From Lotus japonicus (Eukaryota > Streptophyta > Magnoliopsida > Fabales > Fabaceae), in the NCBI RefSeq assembly GCF_012489685.1, contig NC_080044.1, positions 52,204,964 through 52,268,963 of the forward strand: a stretch of DNA of 64,000 nucleotides, read 5' to 3'. The notes under the pieces were generated by a model that ran no database searches, was not told the DNA's origin, and was given only the letters and a program-made list of their open reading frames with translations. Below, one piece after another: positions 20,669 to 32,804 of this stretch (position 1 is the stretch's first letter; each line of letters starts with the position of its first letter). The position numbers were made by a program, and so were the translations under genes.

Positions 20669-23494
20669 CTAAGGTTTGTCAGATCGTCGCAGAAGTTCCA
20701 TCATCATGTGCTTCATCTCAATCAGCATGGATTCATGAATGTCAAGACGCTGTTCCATGATGTCGAGTCTGGATGAGCTTGTCTGAGTAGAACTGGAAGG
20801 AACATTCTGAGCAGCTTGAGGATCTGGAATGGAAGCGGAAGCAGCAGGAGTAAACACAACTGGTGCAAGTGCTTGGCATCTAAGAGCGTCAGCCTCAGCT
20901 TCAAGTCGCTCTGCCTCAAGTCTGGCTTGTTTAGCAGCTTCTTCTGCTTGAGCCTTCTTTCTCTTGGCTTCTTCAATGGCTTCAAGAAGCTTATTTCTCT
21001 GTTCTTGTTCATGAAGAGCCACCCTTCGAGCAAACCTTTGCTTTGCAGCCTCAATGCTCTGACTTCCCTCTGCATGCAGGAGCTGCATCATAATTGGAAC
21101 TTGAGCCACTAGCCAAGTGCCCAGATTGTTCCACTCATCAGCCACACATTCAGCATTCTCACTGAGGTCAGTCTGACCGTGCACATTGCGGAGCCTCAAA
21201 GAGGCTTCATGATAGAAAATATTGATGCACTCAGAGAGAGATGTGGGTTGGAGGTGAGTATAGGGAATTATGGAGAGGTTGGTTTCAGGAGAGGCTGGGT
21301 GATTGCTGCTATGAGCTTTAGAGGCACCTTGTGGAGAACCAATGTTAATCAGTTGAGCATTGGGTTCAGAGGTTCCAAGGTGAGGGTCTGAAGTTTCAAC
21401 CAGAGGATGGGGTGATCTAACCGAGGATTGGTTAGACACTGAATGTTCGGGTTCAGGTTCTGGTTGAATAGGCTCTTGTTGGTCAGGGACAGGGTGAGCT
21501 TGTTGAGCCAAAGGGTCTGCCTCTTGGATAGGATTGGCCAAGATAGGTTCATCTGGGTCAACTAGACGTTCAGGTCTAGGGTCAGGATATCTCCTAGGGC
21601 TTGGACAAGTAAGGTAATATTCCTCTAAGGTAGACACCATTTCTTTTCTAACCTCCATGAATTTTCTAATGGATTCAGAGTTATTGGAGGGAGAAGAATC
21701 AGCAACATTGGTTGGGAAGGATACAGGTGTAAAGGCTGTTGAAGAGTCTGTATCCGTGGTTCTGGCAGCAGGACGTTCTGATGCTCTGGGAACAGAGTGA
21801 TCAGACGTTCTGGGTTGTGGTTCTGTTTGGTTTGGCTCTGGTTGTTCATGGATGATTGGCTCAGAAGATAATGGGTCGTACGGAATGGTAAGGAGAGAGG
21901 TTGGTTCTTCTGACCTAGAGGGTTGGTTCTGAAGCAAATTCCAGAGAGGTGCTTCAGTAGGGGAAGGTTGAAAGAAGGAAGATCTTGGGGAATGTGGTGG
22001 AGTGGTGGTTTGTGCGGCTGGTTGGGATTCAGGAATAGGAGTGAGGGGATTTGAGGAGTGTTGGAGCAAGACAGAAATAGGGAGTGCATCAAATAAATTC
22101 AAATCATCATCAGAAGCAAGTGCGGGCTTACTTGGATGTGCTGATGATCGAGTCACTCTGGCAGGAGGTTCAGTCCTTCTGACCACTTCAGCAGCTGGTT
22201 CCACCCGAGTAGGCTTCACCACGATTCTGACCTTCTTCTTCTTCTTCTTTGGAGGACCATCCTCATTGTCACTATCATCACCATCATCAGGCTTTCTCTT
22301 CGTCTTCTTGACCAGAGGGACATCGGATTCCTCAGAAGATTCGTCCAGTAGCATCGTCCTCTGAGCTTTCTTCTTGGGAGGAGAAGGAAACTCTGGAGCT
22401 GGCGGTAGTCTGCTGACGAAATCATCAAGGTCAATTTCGAATCCTTGAGCCCTGAGGTCTTCAACATAGCATCTGATGGCGTCAGGATTGTCTGCCTGAG
22501 TCCACAGAGGGTAGTCATTCAGAGGCATCCTTCTACCTCTGATCTCAGAAGATGTGTCTTCATGAGCAGGAGCAATCTTCTTCTGGACCAAACCCATCTT
22601 CTTCAGAGAGTTTGCAGTGAAGACATCACTGACAATTGTGCTCAGATCCTCTACACATCCAGCATTAACCAGATCTTGCACCAGGTTGCTTTCAATGAGA
22701 AAGTCTGAGAGCAGCCTCCCAAAAGGGATATATTTGATTGCAGACTTGATGGAGGCAGTGGTGCGAGACTTCCGGATGCATTCCTTCAAGTAGGAGAACA
22801 GGAAGTAGGGAAGGCAGATCTTCTTCTGATCTTGGATGAAGAACAACATCACCTTCTGGTTGAAGTTGATGTAGTCTGGAGAACTGCCCTTCGGTCTCTG
22901 GTTTATGCAGTGGAGCAGGATCTTGTGCCAGATCCTGAGTTTGGGGTGAAGATCCATCACCTTGTAACTCGTCTTGCCCGGTTTGAAAGTGGTGTACAGG
23001 GCCTGGTTGATTGTGTCCTTGGTGCTGGGTTTCAGCTTCGATTCCGTCAGTTGGAAACGATACCCATAAGCAGTATCTGCACCCAGCAAGTTCACGAAGG
23101 ACTTCTCCGTGATGATGATCTTTCTGCCAAGAATATGAGATACCACCTGAGTATCATCGCAGTCGGCGTGCTTCCAGAATTCCTTGACCAATTTATCATA
23201 TACCGGTCCTCGAAGTCTGTTGAAGTAATTTCCCCAACCTTGAGCTTGGACTTCAGGACGAAGATCATACCCATTTGTAGCCAAGTTGTCGAGGTTGAAT
23301 CTCTATTCTGCCAGGACTTGGAGTTCCTCAGGAGGATATACACAGTGAACGGCACAGCCCCGTTCTGCAATTGGAACACTCTGTTCTTGATCTTGAGTTG
23401 GATTCTCAGGGTCCCTTTGACCCGTTGCCAGACCAACTACCATGTGAGGGAACTGAGGTGCATCTGCAGTAGATCTTCTGGTTTGTCTCACCAT
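20669..23494 (-). pseudogene. SireB ORF3, unit M copy, one nonsense codon
   Basis: A frame of about 942 codons from ATG at 23494 to 20669, broken once by TAG at 23303-23305, where the B2 copy has a Trp codon (LAEWRFDLDNL). Layout: N-terminal plant-transposon/envelope-like domain (YDKLVKEFWKHADCDD, then KPGKTSYKVMDLHPKLRIWH), basic patches around KKTKRKPDD and PPKKKKKK that resemble nuclear localisation signals, a long Pro/Ser/Thr/Gln-rich middle, and a C-terminal coiled coil (LEAIEEAKRKKAQAEEAAK) followed by SRLDIMEQRLDIHESML. There is no signal peptide after the ATG and no membrane span. It faces the aORF. Translation from the ATG inside the frame at 23284 could still give an 871-aa product lacking the first 70 residues. 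Confidence 0.8.
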
Positions 23495-23936
23495 TTTTGA
23501 AGAGGTTGAAGGTTTGAGGTAGAAGATGAAGGTTGGAAGATGAAGAAAGATCGAGAGAGAAATCGAGAAGAGCGGTTTTAAAAAGCAGAGAGAGCGAGAG
23601 CAAAAACCGGAAGTGAAAGAGAACGTGTGTGTATAGTGGGTTTTATCAAATAACCGTTGTTGATTCAAAAAGCACTTTAAGATCAACGGTTGAAAATTAA
23701 AGATAGATAGTAACAGTAAAATACACAATCACAAACAGGAGAGAAGCACATCTACACGCAATCATAACAGACTGTCACACGGGCACAAGGAACTATGCAT
23801 CAGAAAAACTGACACACGCGTTGTTGTCTCAGCTTCAGAGTCAGTACCAGTGGGCACACACACTCTGATTGAGTTACCTTCTGGACTAGACATCTTCTGA
23901 TCAAGAAGTATCGTAGTCAGAGGTTCTGATCCATCT
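23495..23936 (-). other. Spacer between pol and ORF3 of unit M, CT-rich ORF3 leader
   Basis: On the minus strand the 200 bp before the ORF3 ATG are pyrimidine-rich like a plant 5' leader, and the ORF3 frame is open upstream to 23728 without a stop. No splice acceptor is certain. Confidence 0.5.
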
Positions 23937-26366
23937 TCACTCTGGACAAAAGTCCATGTTTAGATTTTTCAGAATAAAATTAAATTTATCCTCTGCTAAG
24001 GGCTTTGTAAAGATATCTGCCCATTGATGGTCAGTATCAACAAACTTCAGAAGAAGTACGCCCTTCTGTACATAATCTCTAATAAAGTGATACTTTACCT
24101 CAATGTGCTTTGCCCTTGAATGCAAGATAGGATTCTTACTCAATGAGATTGCAGCAGTGTTATCACAATAGATTGGGATATTGCTCTCAAGGATCTGATA
24201 ATCCTCCAGCTGATGTTTCATCCAGAGCATCTGAGTGCTGCATATTGCTGCTGAGATATATTCTGCCTCTGCAGTTGATAGTGCAATGGTTGATTGCCTC
24301 TTGCTTGCCCATGAGACTAGATTGCTTCCCAGAAATTGACAATTTCCAGAAGTACTTTTTCTCTCTGTTCTATCTCCAGCATAATCAGCATCACAATAAC
24401 CTGAAAGCTTATACTCTGATGTTTTCTTATACATCAAGCCAAGGTTAGTGGTGCCTTTCAGATACCTTAGTATCCTCTTAACAGCAGTTAAGTGGGTTTC
24501 CCTTGGATCTGATTGGAAACGAGCACATAAGTGAACACTAAATAATATGTCTAGCCTAGATGCAGTTAAGTATAGAAGTGAACCTATCATGCCACGATAG
24601 AGCTTCTGACATACTTTACCACTTTTATCTTCTTTCTCCAGAATGCATGTAGGATGCATTGGAGTCTTGGCCACTGTAGATTCCAGCATATTGAACTTCT
24701 TCAGAAGTTCTTTAGTGTACTTGCTCTGATGGATATATGTTCCTTCTGGTGTTTGATCAACTTGTATTCCCAGAAAGTACTTTAATTCTCCCATCATACT
24801 CATCTCAAATTCAGCCTGCATCATCTCAGAAAATTCTTTGCATAGAGATTGATTAGCAGAACCAAATATAATATCATCAACATAGATTTGGACAATTAAG
24901 ATATCATCTTTATAAGTCTTGCAAAAAAGAGTTGTATCTACTTTACCCCTTACAAACTCATTCTCCAGAAGGAATGAGCTAAGTCTCTCATACCATGCTC
25001 TGGGAGCTTGCTTCAGACCGTAGAGTGATTTCTTCAATTTGAACACATGGTCTGGTTTCTTCTCATCTTCAAAACCTGGGGGTTGATGAACATAGACTTC
25101 CTCTGAGATATAACCATTTAGGAAGGCACTCTTTACGTCCATCTGATGTAGAACTATGTTGTGATTTACTGAGAAAGAGATCAACAGTCTGATTGCCTCC
25201 AGTCTTGCTACTGGAGCAAAAGTTTCAGTGTAGTCTATTCCTTCCTGCTGGCTGTAGCCTTGAGCAACTAGCCTTGCCTTGTTTCTGACTACATCTCCTT
25301 TCTCATTCAGCTTGTTTCTGAATACCCACTTCGTTCCAATAACATGGACACTCTCAGGCTTCTTCACTAAGCTCCAAACATCGTTCTTGGAAAATTGATT
25401 CAGTTCTTCTTCCATGGCCAGAATCCAATCCTTGTCCTGAAGAGCTTCATCTATGGACTTGGGTTCAATTAAGGACACCAATCCTTTCAGACTGAGCAAG
25501 GTCTCTTCAGAAGGTCTGAAGGCAGATCTGGTTCTGACTGGTTCGTCTTTGTTGCCCTGAATCAATTCCTTAGGGTGAGCTGCAGTGATTCTGCTCTTCT
25601 TCAGAGTTTGTGAGTTAGAGGGACCAGCTTCTTCCTCTGGTTCATCTTCCTCTGGCTCATCTTCCTCTGGAGCTTTGCCTTTGTCAGAAACATTAATGCT
25701 TAAATCTGCAAACTTTTCAACTAGCTTTGACTGGTCAGAGTCAAGCTTATCGTCAAATCTAACATGAATAGATTCTTCAATAGTCTTAGCATCAGTATTA
25801 TAAAATCTAAAACCTTTAGATCTCTCAGAGTAACCGAGTAATAGACACTTAGAAGACTTAGCATCAAATTTATGCAATCTATCCTTAGTATTGAGAACAT
25901 AACAAACACAGCCAAAAGGATGAAAATAAGAAATGTTGGGTTTTAGGTTCTTCCACAATTCATAAGGAGTCTTATTCAGAATTGGTCTCACAGAGATTCT
26001 GTTCTGAATGTAACATGCTGTATTTACTGCCTCTGCCCAAAAGTGCTTAGCCATGCCAGTTTCTTGGAGCATGGTTCTAGCCATCTCCTGAAGAGTTCTG
26101 TTCTTCCTCTCAACAACACCATTTTGTTGAGGAGTTCTGGGACAAGAGAAATCATGTGCAATTCCATAGGAATCAAACAGACTCTCAAACTTGTCATTCT
26201 CAAACTCTCCACCATGGTCACTTCTGACACGCACAATCCTACAAGCCTTCTCGTTTTGCACTTGAGCAATGAAGGTAGAGAACACAGCATGAGACTCATC
26301 CTTGCGGGTTAGAAACTTTACCCATGTCCAGCGGCTATAGTCATCAACGATAACCATCCCATTGAA
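23937..26366 (-). pseudogene. SireB pol, unit M: integrase core to RNase H (5' truncated)
   Basis: An 806-codon open frame beginning [20 protein letters not shown] at 26357. It contains the rest of the integrase core ([25 protein letters not shown]), an acidic linker, RT ([31 protein letters not shown], the active-site IYVDDIIFG) and RNase H ([18 protein letters not shown], ending [14 protein letters not shown]... DFCPE). The first integrase Asp, the HHCC finger, protease and gag are not on this side: the sequence is cut at 26366 by the LTR of unit B2. RT and RNase H show no internal stop, so decay is limited. Confidence 0.9.
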
Positions 26367-27579
26367 TGTAAGATCAAGTTTTGATCTAGTAGTACAACTC
26401 TATGTTTTGATGATTACAAGTTAACCTTTTGATATGAACAATTGTGGTACTCTAACGTGTTTTTCTGAGTGTGCTATTTGCAGGTTCTGACCTCAACTCA
26501 ATCTCACACAAATCAGAAGCACTGTGTATAAAGAGTGACCCAAGCAACGCTTTCGCATTTACCATGTTCAGTATGAACAGTGGAAAAGCTTCAGAAGTTC
26601 TGAAGCTATACAAACTCTGATGTGGACTCAGTCGCTAGAAGCTCTGAAGATCCAGAAGTTCTGATAACCAAGAAACACTGAAGGTTCAGATGTTCTGATG
26701 GTGTAGAAGACTCTGAAGATCCAGAAGCTGAATAGTGGAAACTCTGAAGTCCAGAAGCAAGAAACTCTGAAGGCCATGTTCTTCCCTCTGAGTTCAGAAT
26801 CAGAAGATACAATGGTCAGAGGATCTGTGCTTTCCCTCTGACTCTGATCAACCGGCTTCACAAGTTCCAATACGAAGCATTCCTCTGATCAGAAGTCTCC
26901 TAGGTTTAAAGGTCGCGTCGCTATCCAAGTACAAAAGCAACTGTACCTTCCTGACGACCTACCTAACGTTCTCAGCCACAGCAGAAGCAGGATTTTCCAG
27001 AACTGCCCTCCAACGGTAGCATTTCCCATGCATCGCTCAACCCTAATCCTTGGAGTATATAAAGAGGCTGAAGACTGAAAGAAACGGCTAGAAGCTAGAA
27101 GCATTCACATACACAAGACATATTCAAAATCTTCTAAGTTTTCTATCATCTGAAATTCATTGAGTTTACTATTAGCTTTTTAGAAGCAAATCTCTTGTAA
27201 ACGATTCTTTGATAAACAGTTTGTTTAGTTCCTTTAGGAGATCAAGGTTGATCGGATCCTAGAGAAGACTAAGAGAGTGAATCTTAGTGTGAGCTAAGTC
27301 AGTGTAATTGTTAGTCACTTGTAGGTTTCAAGTGCAGTTGTAACTCTTACCTGATTAGTGGATTGCCTTCATTCTAAGAAGGAAGAAATCACCTTAACGG
27401 GTGGACTGGAGTAGCTTGAGTGATTTATCAAGTGAACCAGGATAAAATCCTTGTGTGCTTTTCTATCTCTTATCTTTTGCACTTAAGTTCTCGAAAGATT
27501 TGTCAAAATCTTTAAGGTGGAAGTTTTATACTGAAAACGTTATTCAAACCCCCCCTTTCTACCGTTTTTCATACCTTCA
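26367..27579 (+). mobile_element. SireB LTR 3, 5' LTR of unit B2
   Basis: 1213 bp, TGTAAGATC...ACCTTCA; TATA box at about 27056-27064. It is preceded by TTGAA, not by ACAGC, so unit B2 has no target duplication of its own at this end. A primer site follows. Confidence 0.95.
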
Positions 27580-27581
27580 AT

Positions 27582-27593
27582 TGGTATCAGAGC
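27582..27593 (+). other. Primer binding site of unit B2
   Basis: TGGTATCAGAGC starts two bases after the LTR and is complementary to initiator tRNA-Met. Confidence 0.9.
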
Positions 27594-27651
27594 GCAAGTT
27601 CTGATTACCACACCTAACAGTGTTTAGTGATCCGGGCCGGTGTGAAAAACA

Positions 27652-29562
27652 ATGGCTGCCACCACCAGTGAAACTCAAAGAGATGGTTACAATGCAAAGC
27701 CTCCTATGTTCGACGGTCAAAGGTTCGAATATTGGAAAGATAGACTGGAAAGTTTCTTTCTGGGTTTCGATGCAGATCTCTGGGATATTATTGTGGATGG
27801 CTACGAGCGTCCAGTTGATGCAGATGGCAAGAAGATCCCAAGGTCAGAGATGACTGCAGATCAAAAGAAGCTGTACTCACAACATCACAAAGCAAGAGCA
27901 ATTCTTCAAAGTGCTATTTCCTATGAAGAGTACCAGAAGATTACAGATCGTGAGTTTGCAAAAGGCATTTTCGAATCTCTGAAGATGTCTCATGAAGGAA
28001 ACAAGAAAGTCAAAGAATCAAAGGCATTGTCTTTGATCCAAAAGTATGAATCCTTCATCATGGAGCCAAATGAGTCCATTGAAGAAATGTTCTCCAGATT
28101 TCAGTTGCTTGTAGCTGGCATACGACCTCTCAACAAGAGCTACACAACAAAAGATCATGTCATAAGGGTCATCAGGTGTCTTCCTGAAAGTTGGATGCCT
28201 TTGGTGACTTCAATAGAACTCACGAGAGACGTTGAGAATATGAGTTTAGAAGAACTCATCAGCATTTTGAAATGCCATGAGCTGAAGCGCTCAGAGATGC
28301 AAGATCTGAGGAAAAAGTCCATAGCCTTGAAATCCAAATCTGAAAAGGCTAAGGTTGAGAAGTCAAAGGCTCTTCAAGCTGAAGAAGAGGAATCTGAAGA
28401 AGCATCAGAAGATTCTGATGAAGATGAGCTGACTCTGATCTCCAAGAGACTCAACCGCATCTGGAAGCACAGGCAGAGCAAGTTCAAAGGCTCTGGAAAG
28501 GCAAAAGGAAAGTATGAGTCCTCAGGCCAGAAGAAGTCTTCAATCAAGGAAGTCACATGTTTTGAGTGCAAAGAATCTGGGCACTACAAAAGTGATTGTC
28601 CAAAGTTGAAGAAAGACAAGAAGCCAAAGAAGCACTTCAAGACGAAGAAGAGTCTGATGGTGACATTTGATGAATTAGAGTCAGAGGATGTTGACTCTGA
28701 TGGTGAAGTCCAAGGACTCATGGCAATTGTCAAAGACAAGGAAGCAGAGTCAAAGGAAGCTGTTGACTCTGACTCAGAATCAGAAGGAGATCCTAACTCA
28801 GACGATGAAAACGAGGTATTCGCTTCTTTCTCTACCTCTGAACTGAAACATGCATTGTCTGATATCATGGATAAGTATAACTCCTTATTGTCTAAGCATA
28901 AGAAGCTGAAAAAGAACTTATCTGCTGTTTCCAAAACTCCTTCCGAACATGAGAAAATTATTTCTGATTTGAAAAATGATAATCATGCTTTGATCAATTC
29001 TAACTCTGTGCTTAAGAACCAGATTGCTAAGTTAGAAGAAATTGTTGCCTGTGATGCCTCTGATTGTAGAAATGAATCTAAGTATGAAAAGTCTTTTCAA
29101 AGATTCCTAACTAAAAGCGTGGATAGAAGCTTAATGGCTTCAATGATCTATGGCGTAAGCAGAAATGGAATGCATGGCATTGGCTATTCTAAACCAATTA
29201 GAAATGAGCCCTCTGTATCTAAAGCTAAATCCTTGTATGAATGCTTTGTTCCCTCTGGTACCATATTGCCTGATCCTTTACCTGCTGAAGTTGCTAAACA
29301 CCCTCTTAAAAAGGGATCTTTCTCTATGACTAAATATCATGCAAATATTCCTTTAAAATATCATGTTGAGACACCCAAGGTGATCAGAACCTCTGGGGTA
29401 ACTAACAAGAGAGGACCCAGAAAGTGGGTACCTAAGGACAAGATTATCTATGTTGCAGATATCCTTGATAGCTCCACTGAAACACCAATCATGGTATCTG
29501 GACAGTGGATGCTCGCGTCACATGACGGGAGAAAGGCGTATGTTCCGAGAGCAGAAACTTAA
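27652..29562 (+). CDS. SireB gag, unit B2
   Basis: A 636-codon frame with the full-length gag of this family: UBN2/DUF4219-like N-terminal region (about residues 20-210), Lys-rich linker, CCHC knuckle CFECKESGHYKSDC at about residue 303, acidic Ser/Asp/Glu tail, then a C-terminal region (SDCRNESKYEKSFQRFLTKS and on) ending near [15 protein letters not shown]. The last 113 nt overlap the protease frame, so the final residues of this reading (after about residue 600) are probably out of frame with real coding. Gag forms the virus-like particle and binds RNA. The start is the first ATG after the primer site, in good context (ACAATGGCT). It is the only complete gag in the window. Confidence 0.85.
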   Translation: MAATTSETQRDGYNAKPPMFDGQRFEYWKDRLESFFLGFDADLWDIIVDGYERPVDADGKKIPRSEMTADQKKLYSQHHKARAILQSAISYEEYQKITDREFAKGIFESLKMSHEGNKKVKESKALSLIQKYESFIMEPNESIEEMFSRFQLLVAGIRPLNKSYTTKDHVIRVIRCLPESWMPLVTSIELTRDVENMSLEELISILKCHELKRSEMQDLRKKSIALKSKSEKAKVEKSKALQAEEEESEEASEDSDEDELTLISKRLNRIWKHRQSKFKGSGKAKGKYESSGQKKSSIKEVTCFECKESGHYKSDCPKLKKDKKPKKHFKTKKSLMVTFDELESEDVDSDGEVQGLMAIVKDKEAESKEAVDSDSESEGDPNSDDENEVFASFSTSELKHALSDIMDKYNSLLSKHKKLKKNLSAVSKTPSEHEKIISDLKNDNHALINSNSVLKNQIAKLEEIVACDASDCRNESKYEKSFQRFLTKSVDRSLMASMIYGVSRNGMHGIGYSKPIRNEPSVSKAKSLYECFVPSGTILPDPLPAEVAKHPLKKGSFSMTKYHANIPLKYHVETPKVIRTSGVTNKRGPRKWVPKDKIIYVADILDSSTETPIMVSGQWMLASHDGRKAYVPRAET

Positions 29563-29956
29563 GCCTGGAGGCGAAGTTGGCTTTGGAGGAAATGAAAAGG
29601 GTAAAATTGTTGGTACTGGTACTATTTGTGTAGATAGTAGTCCATGCATTGATAATGTGTTATTGGTAGACGGCTTAACACATAACTTATTGTCTATAAG
29701 TCAATTAGCTGACAAGGGTTATGATGTTATATTCAATCAAAAGTCCTGCCGGGCTGTAAGTCAGATCGATGGCTCTGTTCTGTTTAACAGCAAGAGGAAG
29801 AACAACATTTATAAGATCAGATTATCTGAGTTGGAGGCTCAGAATGTGAAGTGCCTTCTGTCTGTTAATGAAGAGCAGTGGGTATGGCATAGACGGTTAG
29901 GGCATGCCAGTATGAGAAAGATTTCTCAGCTGAGCAAGCTAAACCTTCTCAGTTGA
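29450..29956 (+). CDS. SireB protease and pre-integrase, unit B2
   Basis: This frame is +1 relative to gag. It reads [20 protein letters not shown], the Copia protease active site (DSG at about 29506), then [16 protein letters not shown], and the GAG-pre-integrase domain with the first zinc-finger half ([20 protein letters not shown]). It stops at 29954-29956 where a deletion joins it out of frame to the integrase core. The end of the HHCC finger (second Cys pair) and the first catalytic Asp are lost. Whether the gag/protease shift is a normal frameshift site or a later indel cannot be told from one copy. Confidence 0.85.
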   Translation: MLQISLIAPLKHQSWYLDSGCSRHMTGERRMFREQKLKPGGEVGFGGNEKGKIVGTGTICVDSSPCIDNVLLVDGLTHNLLSISQLADKGYDVIFNQKSCRAVSQIDGSVLFNSKRKNNIYKIRLSELEAQNVKCLLSVNEEQWVWHRRLGHASMRKISQLSKLNLLS

Positions 29957-32363
29957 TGACTATAGCCGCTGGACATGGGTAAAGTTTCTAACCCGCAAGG
30001 ATGAGTCTCATGCTGTGTTCTCTACCTTCATTGCTCAAGTGCAAAACGAGAAGGCTTGTAGGATTGTGCGTGTCAGAAGTGACGATGGTGGAGAGTTTGA
30101 GAATGATAAGTTTGAGAGTCTGTTTGATTCCTATGGAATTGCACATGATTTCTCTTGTCCCAGAACTCCTCAACAAAATGGTGTTGTTGAGAGGAAGAAC
30201 AGAACTCTTCAGGAGATGGCTAGAACCATGCTCCAAGAAACTGGCATGGCTAAGCACTTTTGGGCAGAGGCAGTAAATACAGCATGTTACATTCAGAACA
30301 GAATCTCTGTGAGACCAATTCTGAATAAGACTCCTTATGAATTGTGGAAGAACATAAAACCCAACATTTCTTATTTTCATCCTTTTGGCTGTGTTTGTTA
30401 TGTTCTCAATACGAAGGATAGATTGCCTAAATTTGATGCTAAGTCTTCTAAGTGTCTATTACTCGGTTACTCTGAGAGATCTAAAGGTTTTAGATTTTAT
30501 AATACTGATGCTAAGACTATTGAAGAATCTATTCATGTTAGATTTGACGATAAGCTTGACTCTGACCAGTCAAAGCTAGTTGAAAAGTTTGCAGATTTAA
30601 GCATTAATGTTTCTGACAAAGGCAAAGCTCCAGAGGAAGATGAGCCAGAGGAAGATGAACCAGAGGAAGAAGCTGGTCCCTCTAACTCACAAACTCTGAA
30701 GAAGAGCAGAATCACTGCAGCTCACCCTAAGGAATTGATTCAGGGCAACAAAGACGAACCAGTCAGAACCAGATCTGCCTTCAGACCTTCTGAAGAGACC
30801 TTGCTCAGTCTGAAAGGATTGGTGTCCTTAATTGAACCCAAGTCCATAGATGAAGCTCTTCAGGACAAGGATTGGATTCTGGCCATGGAAGAAGAACTGA
30901 ATCAATTTTCCAAGAACGATGTTTGGAGCTTAGTGAAGAAGCCTGAGAGTGTCCATGTTATTGGAACGAAGTGGGTATTCAGAAACAAGCTGAATGAGAA
31001 AGGAGATGTAGTCAGAAACAAGGCAAGGCTAGTTGCTCAAGGCTACAGCCAGCAGGAAGGAATAGACTACACTGAAACTTTTGCTCCAGTAGCAAGACTG
31101 GAGGCAATCAGACTGTTGATCTCTTTCTCAGTAAATCACAACATAGTTCTACATCAGATGGACGTAAAGAGTGCCTTCCTAAATGGTTATATCTCAGAGG
31201 AAGTCTATGTTCATCAACCCCCAGGTTTTGAAGATGAGAAGAAACCAGACCATGTGTTCAAATTGAAGAAATCACTCTACGGTCTGAAGCAAGCTCCCAG
31301 AGCATGGTATGAGAGACTTAGCTCATTCCTTCTGGAGAATGAGTTTGTAAGGGGTAAAGTAGATACAACTCTTTTTTGCAAGACTTATAAAGATGATATC
31401 TTAATTGTGCAAATCTATGTTGATGATATTATATTTGGTTCTGCTAATCAATCTCTATGCAAAGAATTTTCTGAGATGATGCAGGCTGAATTTGAGATGA
31501 GTATGATGGGAGAATTAAAGTACTTTCTGGGAATACAAGTTGATCAAACACCAGAAGGAACATATATCCATCAGAGCAAGTACACTAAAGAACTTCTGAA
31601 GAAGTTCAATATGCTGGAATCTACAGTGGCCAAGACTCCAATGCATCCTACATGCATTATGGAGAAAGAAGATAAAAGTGGTAAAGTATGTCAGAAGCTC
31701 TATCGTGGCATGATAGGTTCACTTCTATACTTAACTGCATCTAGGCCAGACATATTATTTAGTGTTCACTTATGTGCTCGTTTCCAATCAGATCCAAGGG
31801 AAACCCACTTAACTGCTGTTAAGAGGATCCTAAGGTATCTGAAAGGCACCACTAACCTTGGCTTGATGTATAAGAAGACATCAGAGTATAAGCTTTCAAG
31901 TTACTGTGATGCTGATTATGCTGGAGATAGAACAGAGAGAAAAAGTACTTCTGGAAATTGTCAATTTCTGGGAAGCAATCTAGTCTCATGGGCAAGCAAG
32001 AGGCAATCAACCATTGCACTATCAACTGCAGAGGCAGAATATATCTCAGCAGCAATATGCAGCACTCAGATGCTCTGGATGAAACATCAGCTGGAGGATT
32101 ATCAGATCCTTGAGAGCAATATCCCAATCTATTGTGATAACACTGCTGCAATCTCATTGAGTAAGAATCCTATCTTGCATTCAAGGGCAAAGCACATTGA
32201 GGTAAAGTATCACTTTATTAGAGATTATGTACAGAAGGGCGTACTTCTTCTGAAGTTTGTTGATACTGACCATCAATGGGCAGATATCTTTACAAAGCCC
32301 TTAGCAGAGGATAGATTTAATTTTATTCTGAAAAATCTAAACATGGACTTTTGTCCAGAGTGA
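29951..32363 (+). CDS. SireB integrase core, RT and RNase H, unit B2
   Basis: Continues after the deletion junction in another frame: [32 protein letters not shown] (second integrase Asp), [13 protein letters not shown] (Glu), an acidic linker ([19 protein letters not shown]), RT with [17 protein letters not shown] and IYVDDIIFG (about 31419), RNase H with [18 protein letters not shown], and the end [14 protein letters not shown]... DFCPE. RT and RNase H look intact. No in-frame ATG is needed in an autonomous element because it is translated as a polyprotein; here the upstream deletion means it would not be made as part of gag-pol. The integrase cannot be functional without its first Asp. Confidence 0.9.
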
Positions 32364-32804
32364 AGATGGATCAGAACCTCTGACTATGATACTTCTTGAT
32401 CAGAAGATGTCTAGTCCAGAAGGTAACTCAATCAGAGTGTGTGTACCCACTGGTACTGACTCTGAAGCTGAGACAACAACACGTGTGTCAGTATTTCTGA
32501 TGCATAGTTCCTTGTGCCCGTGTGACAGTCTGTTATGATTGCGTGTAGATATGCTTCTCTCCTGTGTGTGATTGTGTATTTACTATTACTATCTATCTTT
32601 AATTTTCAACCGTTGATCTTAAAGTGCTTTTTGAATCAACAACGGTTATTTGTTAAAACCCACTATACACACACGATCTCTTTCACTTCCGGTTTTTACT
32701 CTCGCTCTCTCTGCTTTTCAAAACCGCTTTTCTCGATTTCTCTCTCGATCTCTCTTCATCTTTCAACCTTCATCTTCTACCTCAAACCTTCAACCGCTTC
32801 GAAG
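32364..32804 (+). other. Spacer between pol and ORF3, ORF3 leader (B2)
   Basis: CT-rich leader-like sequence from about 32650 to the ORF3 ATG. The ORF3 frame is open upstream to 32535, giving a hydrophobic 90-residue extension. A weak TATA-like ACTATACACA occurs at about 32662. I cannot tell whether ORF3 has its own promoter or is made from a spliced RNA. Confidence 0.45.

Noticed and set aside
22002..22364. Antisense ORFs over SireB ORF3 (for example 22002-22364, 33947-34306, 21625-22092)
   Set aside because: Shadows of the Ser/Pro/Lys-rich ORF3 in other frames; repetitive residues mirror its codon bias.
20669..23494. Host gene or DNA-transposon transposase reading of the long ORF3
   Set aside because: The plant transposon protein label suggests a transposase, but I see no catalytic triad or terminal inverted repeats, and the ORF sits at a fixed place in the Sirevirus in three families here.
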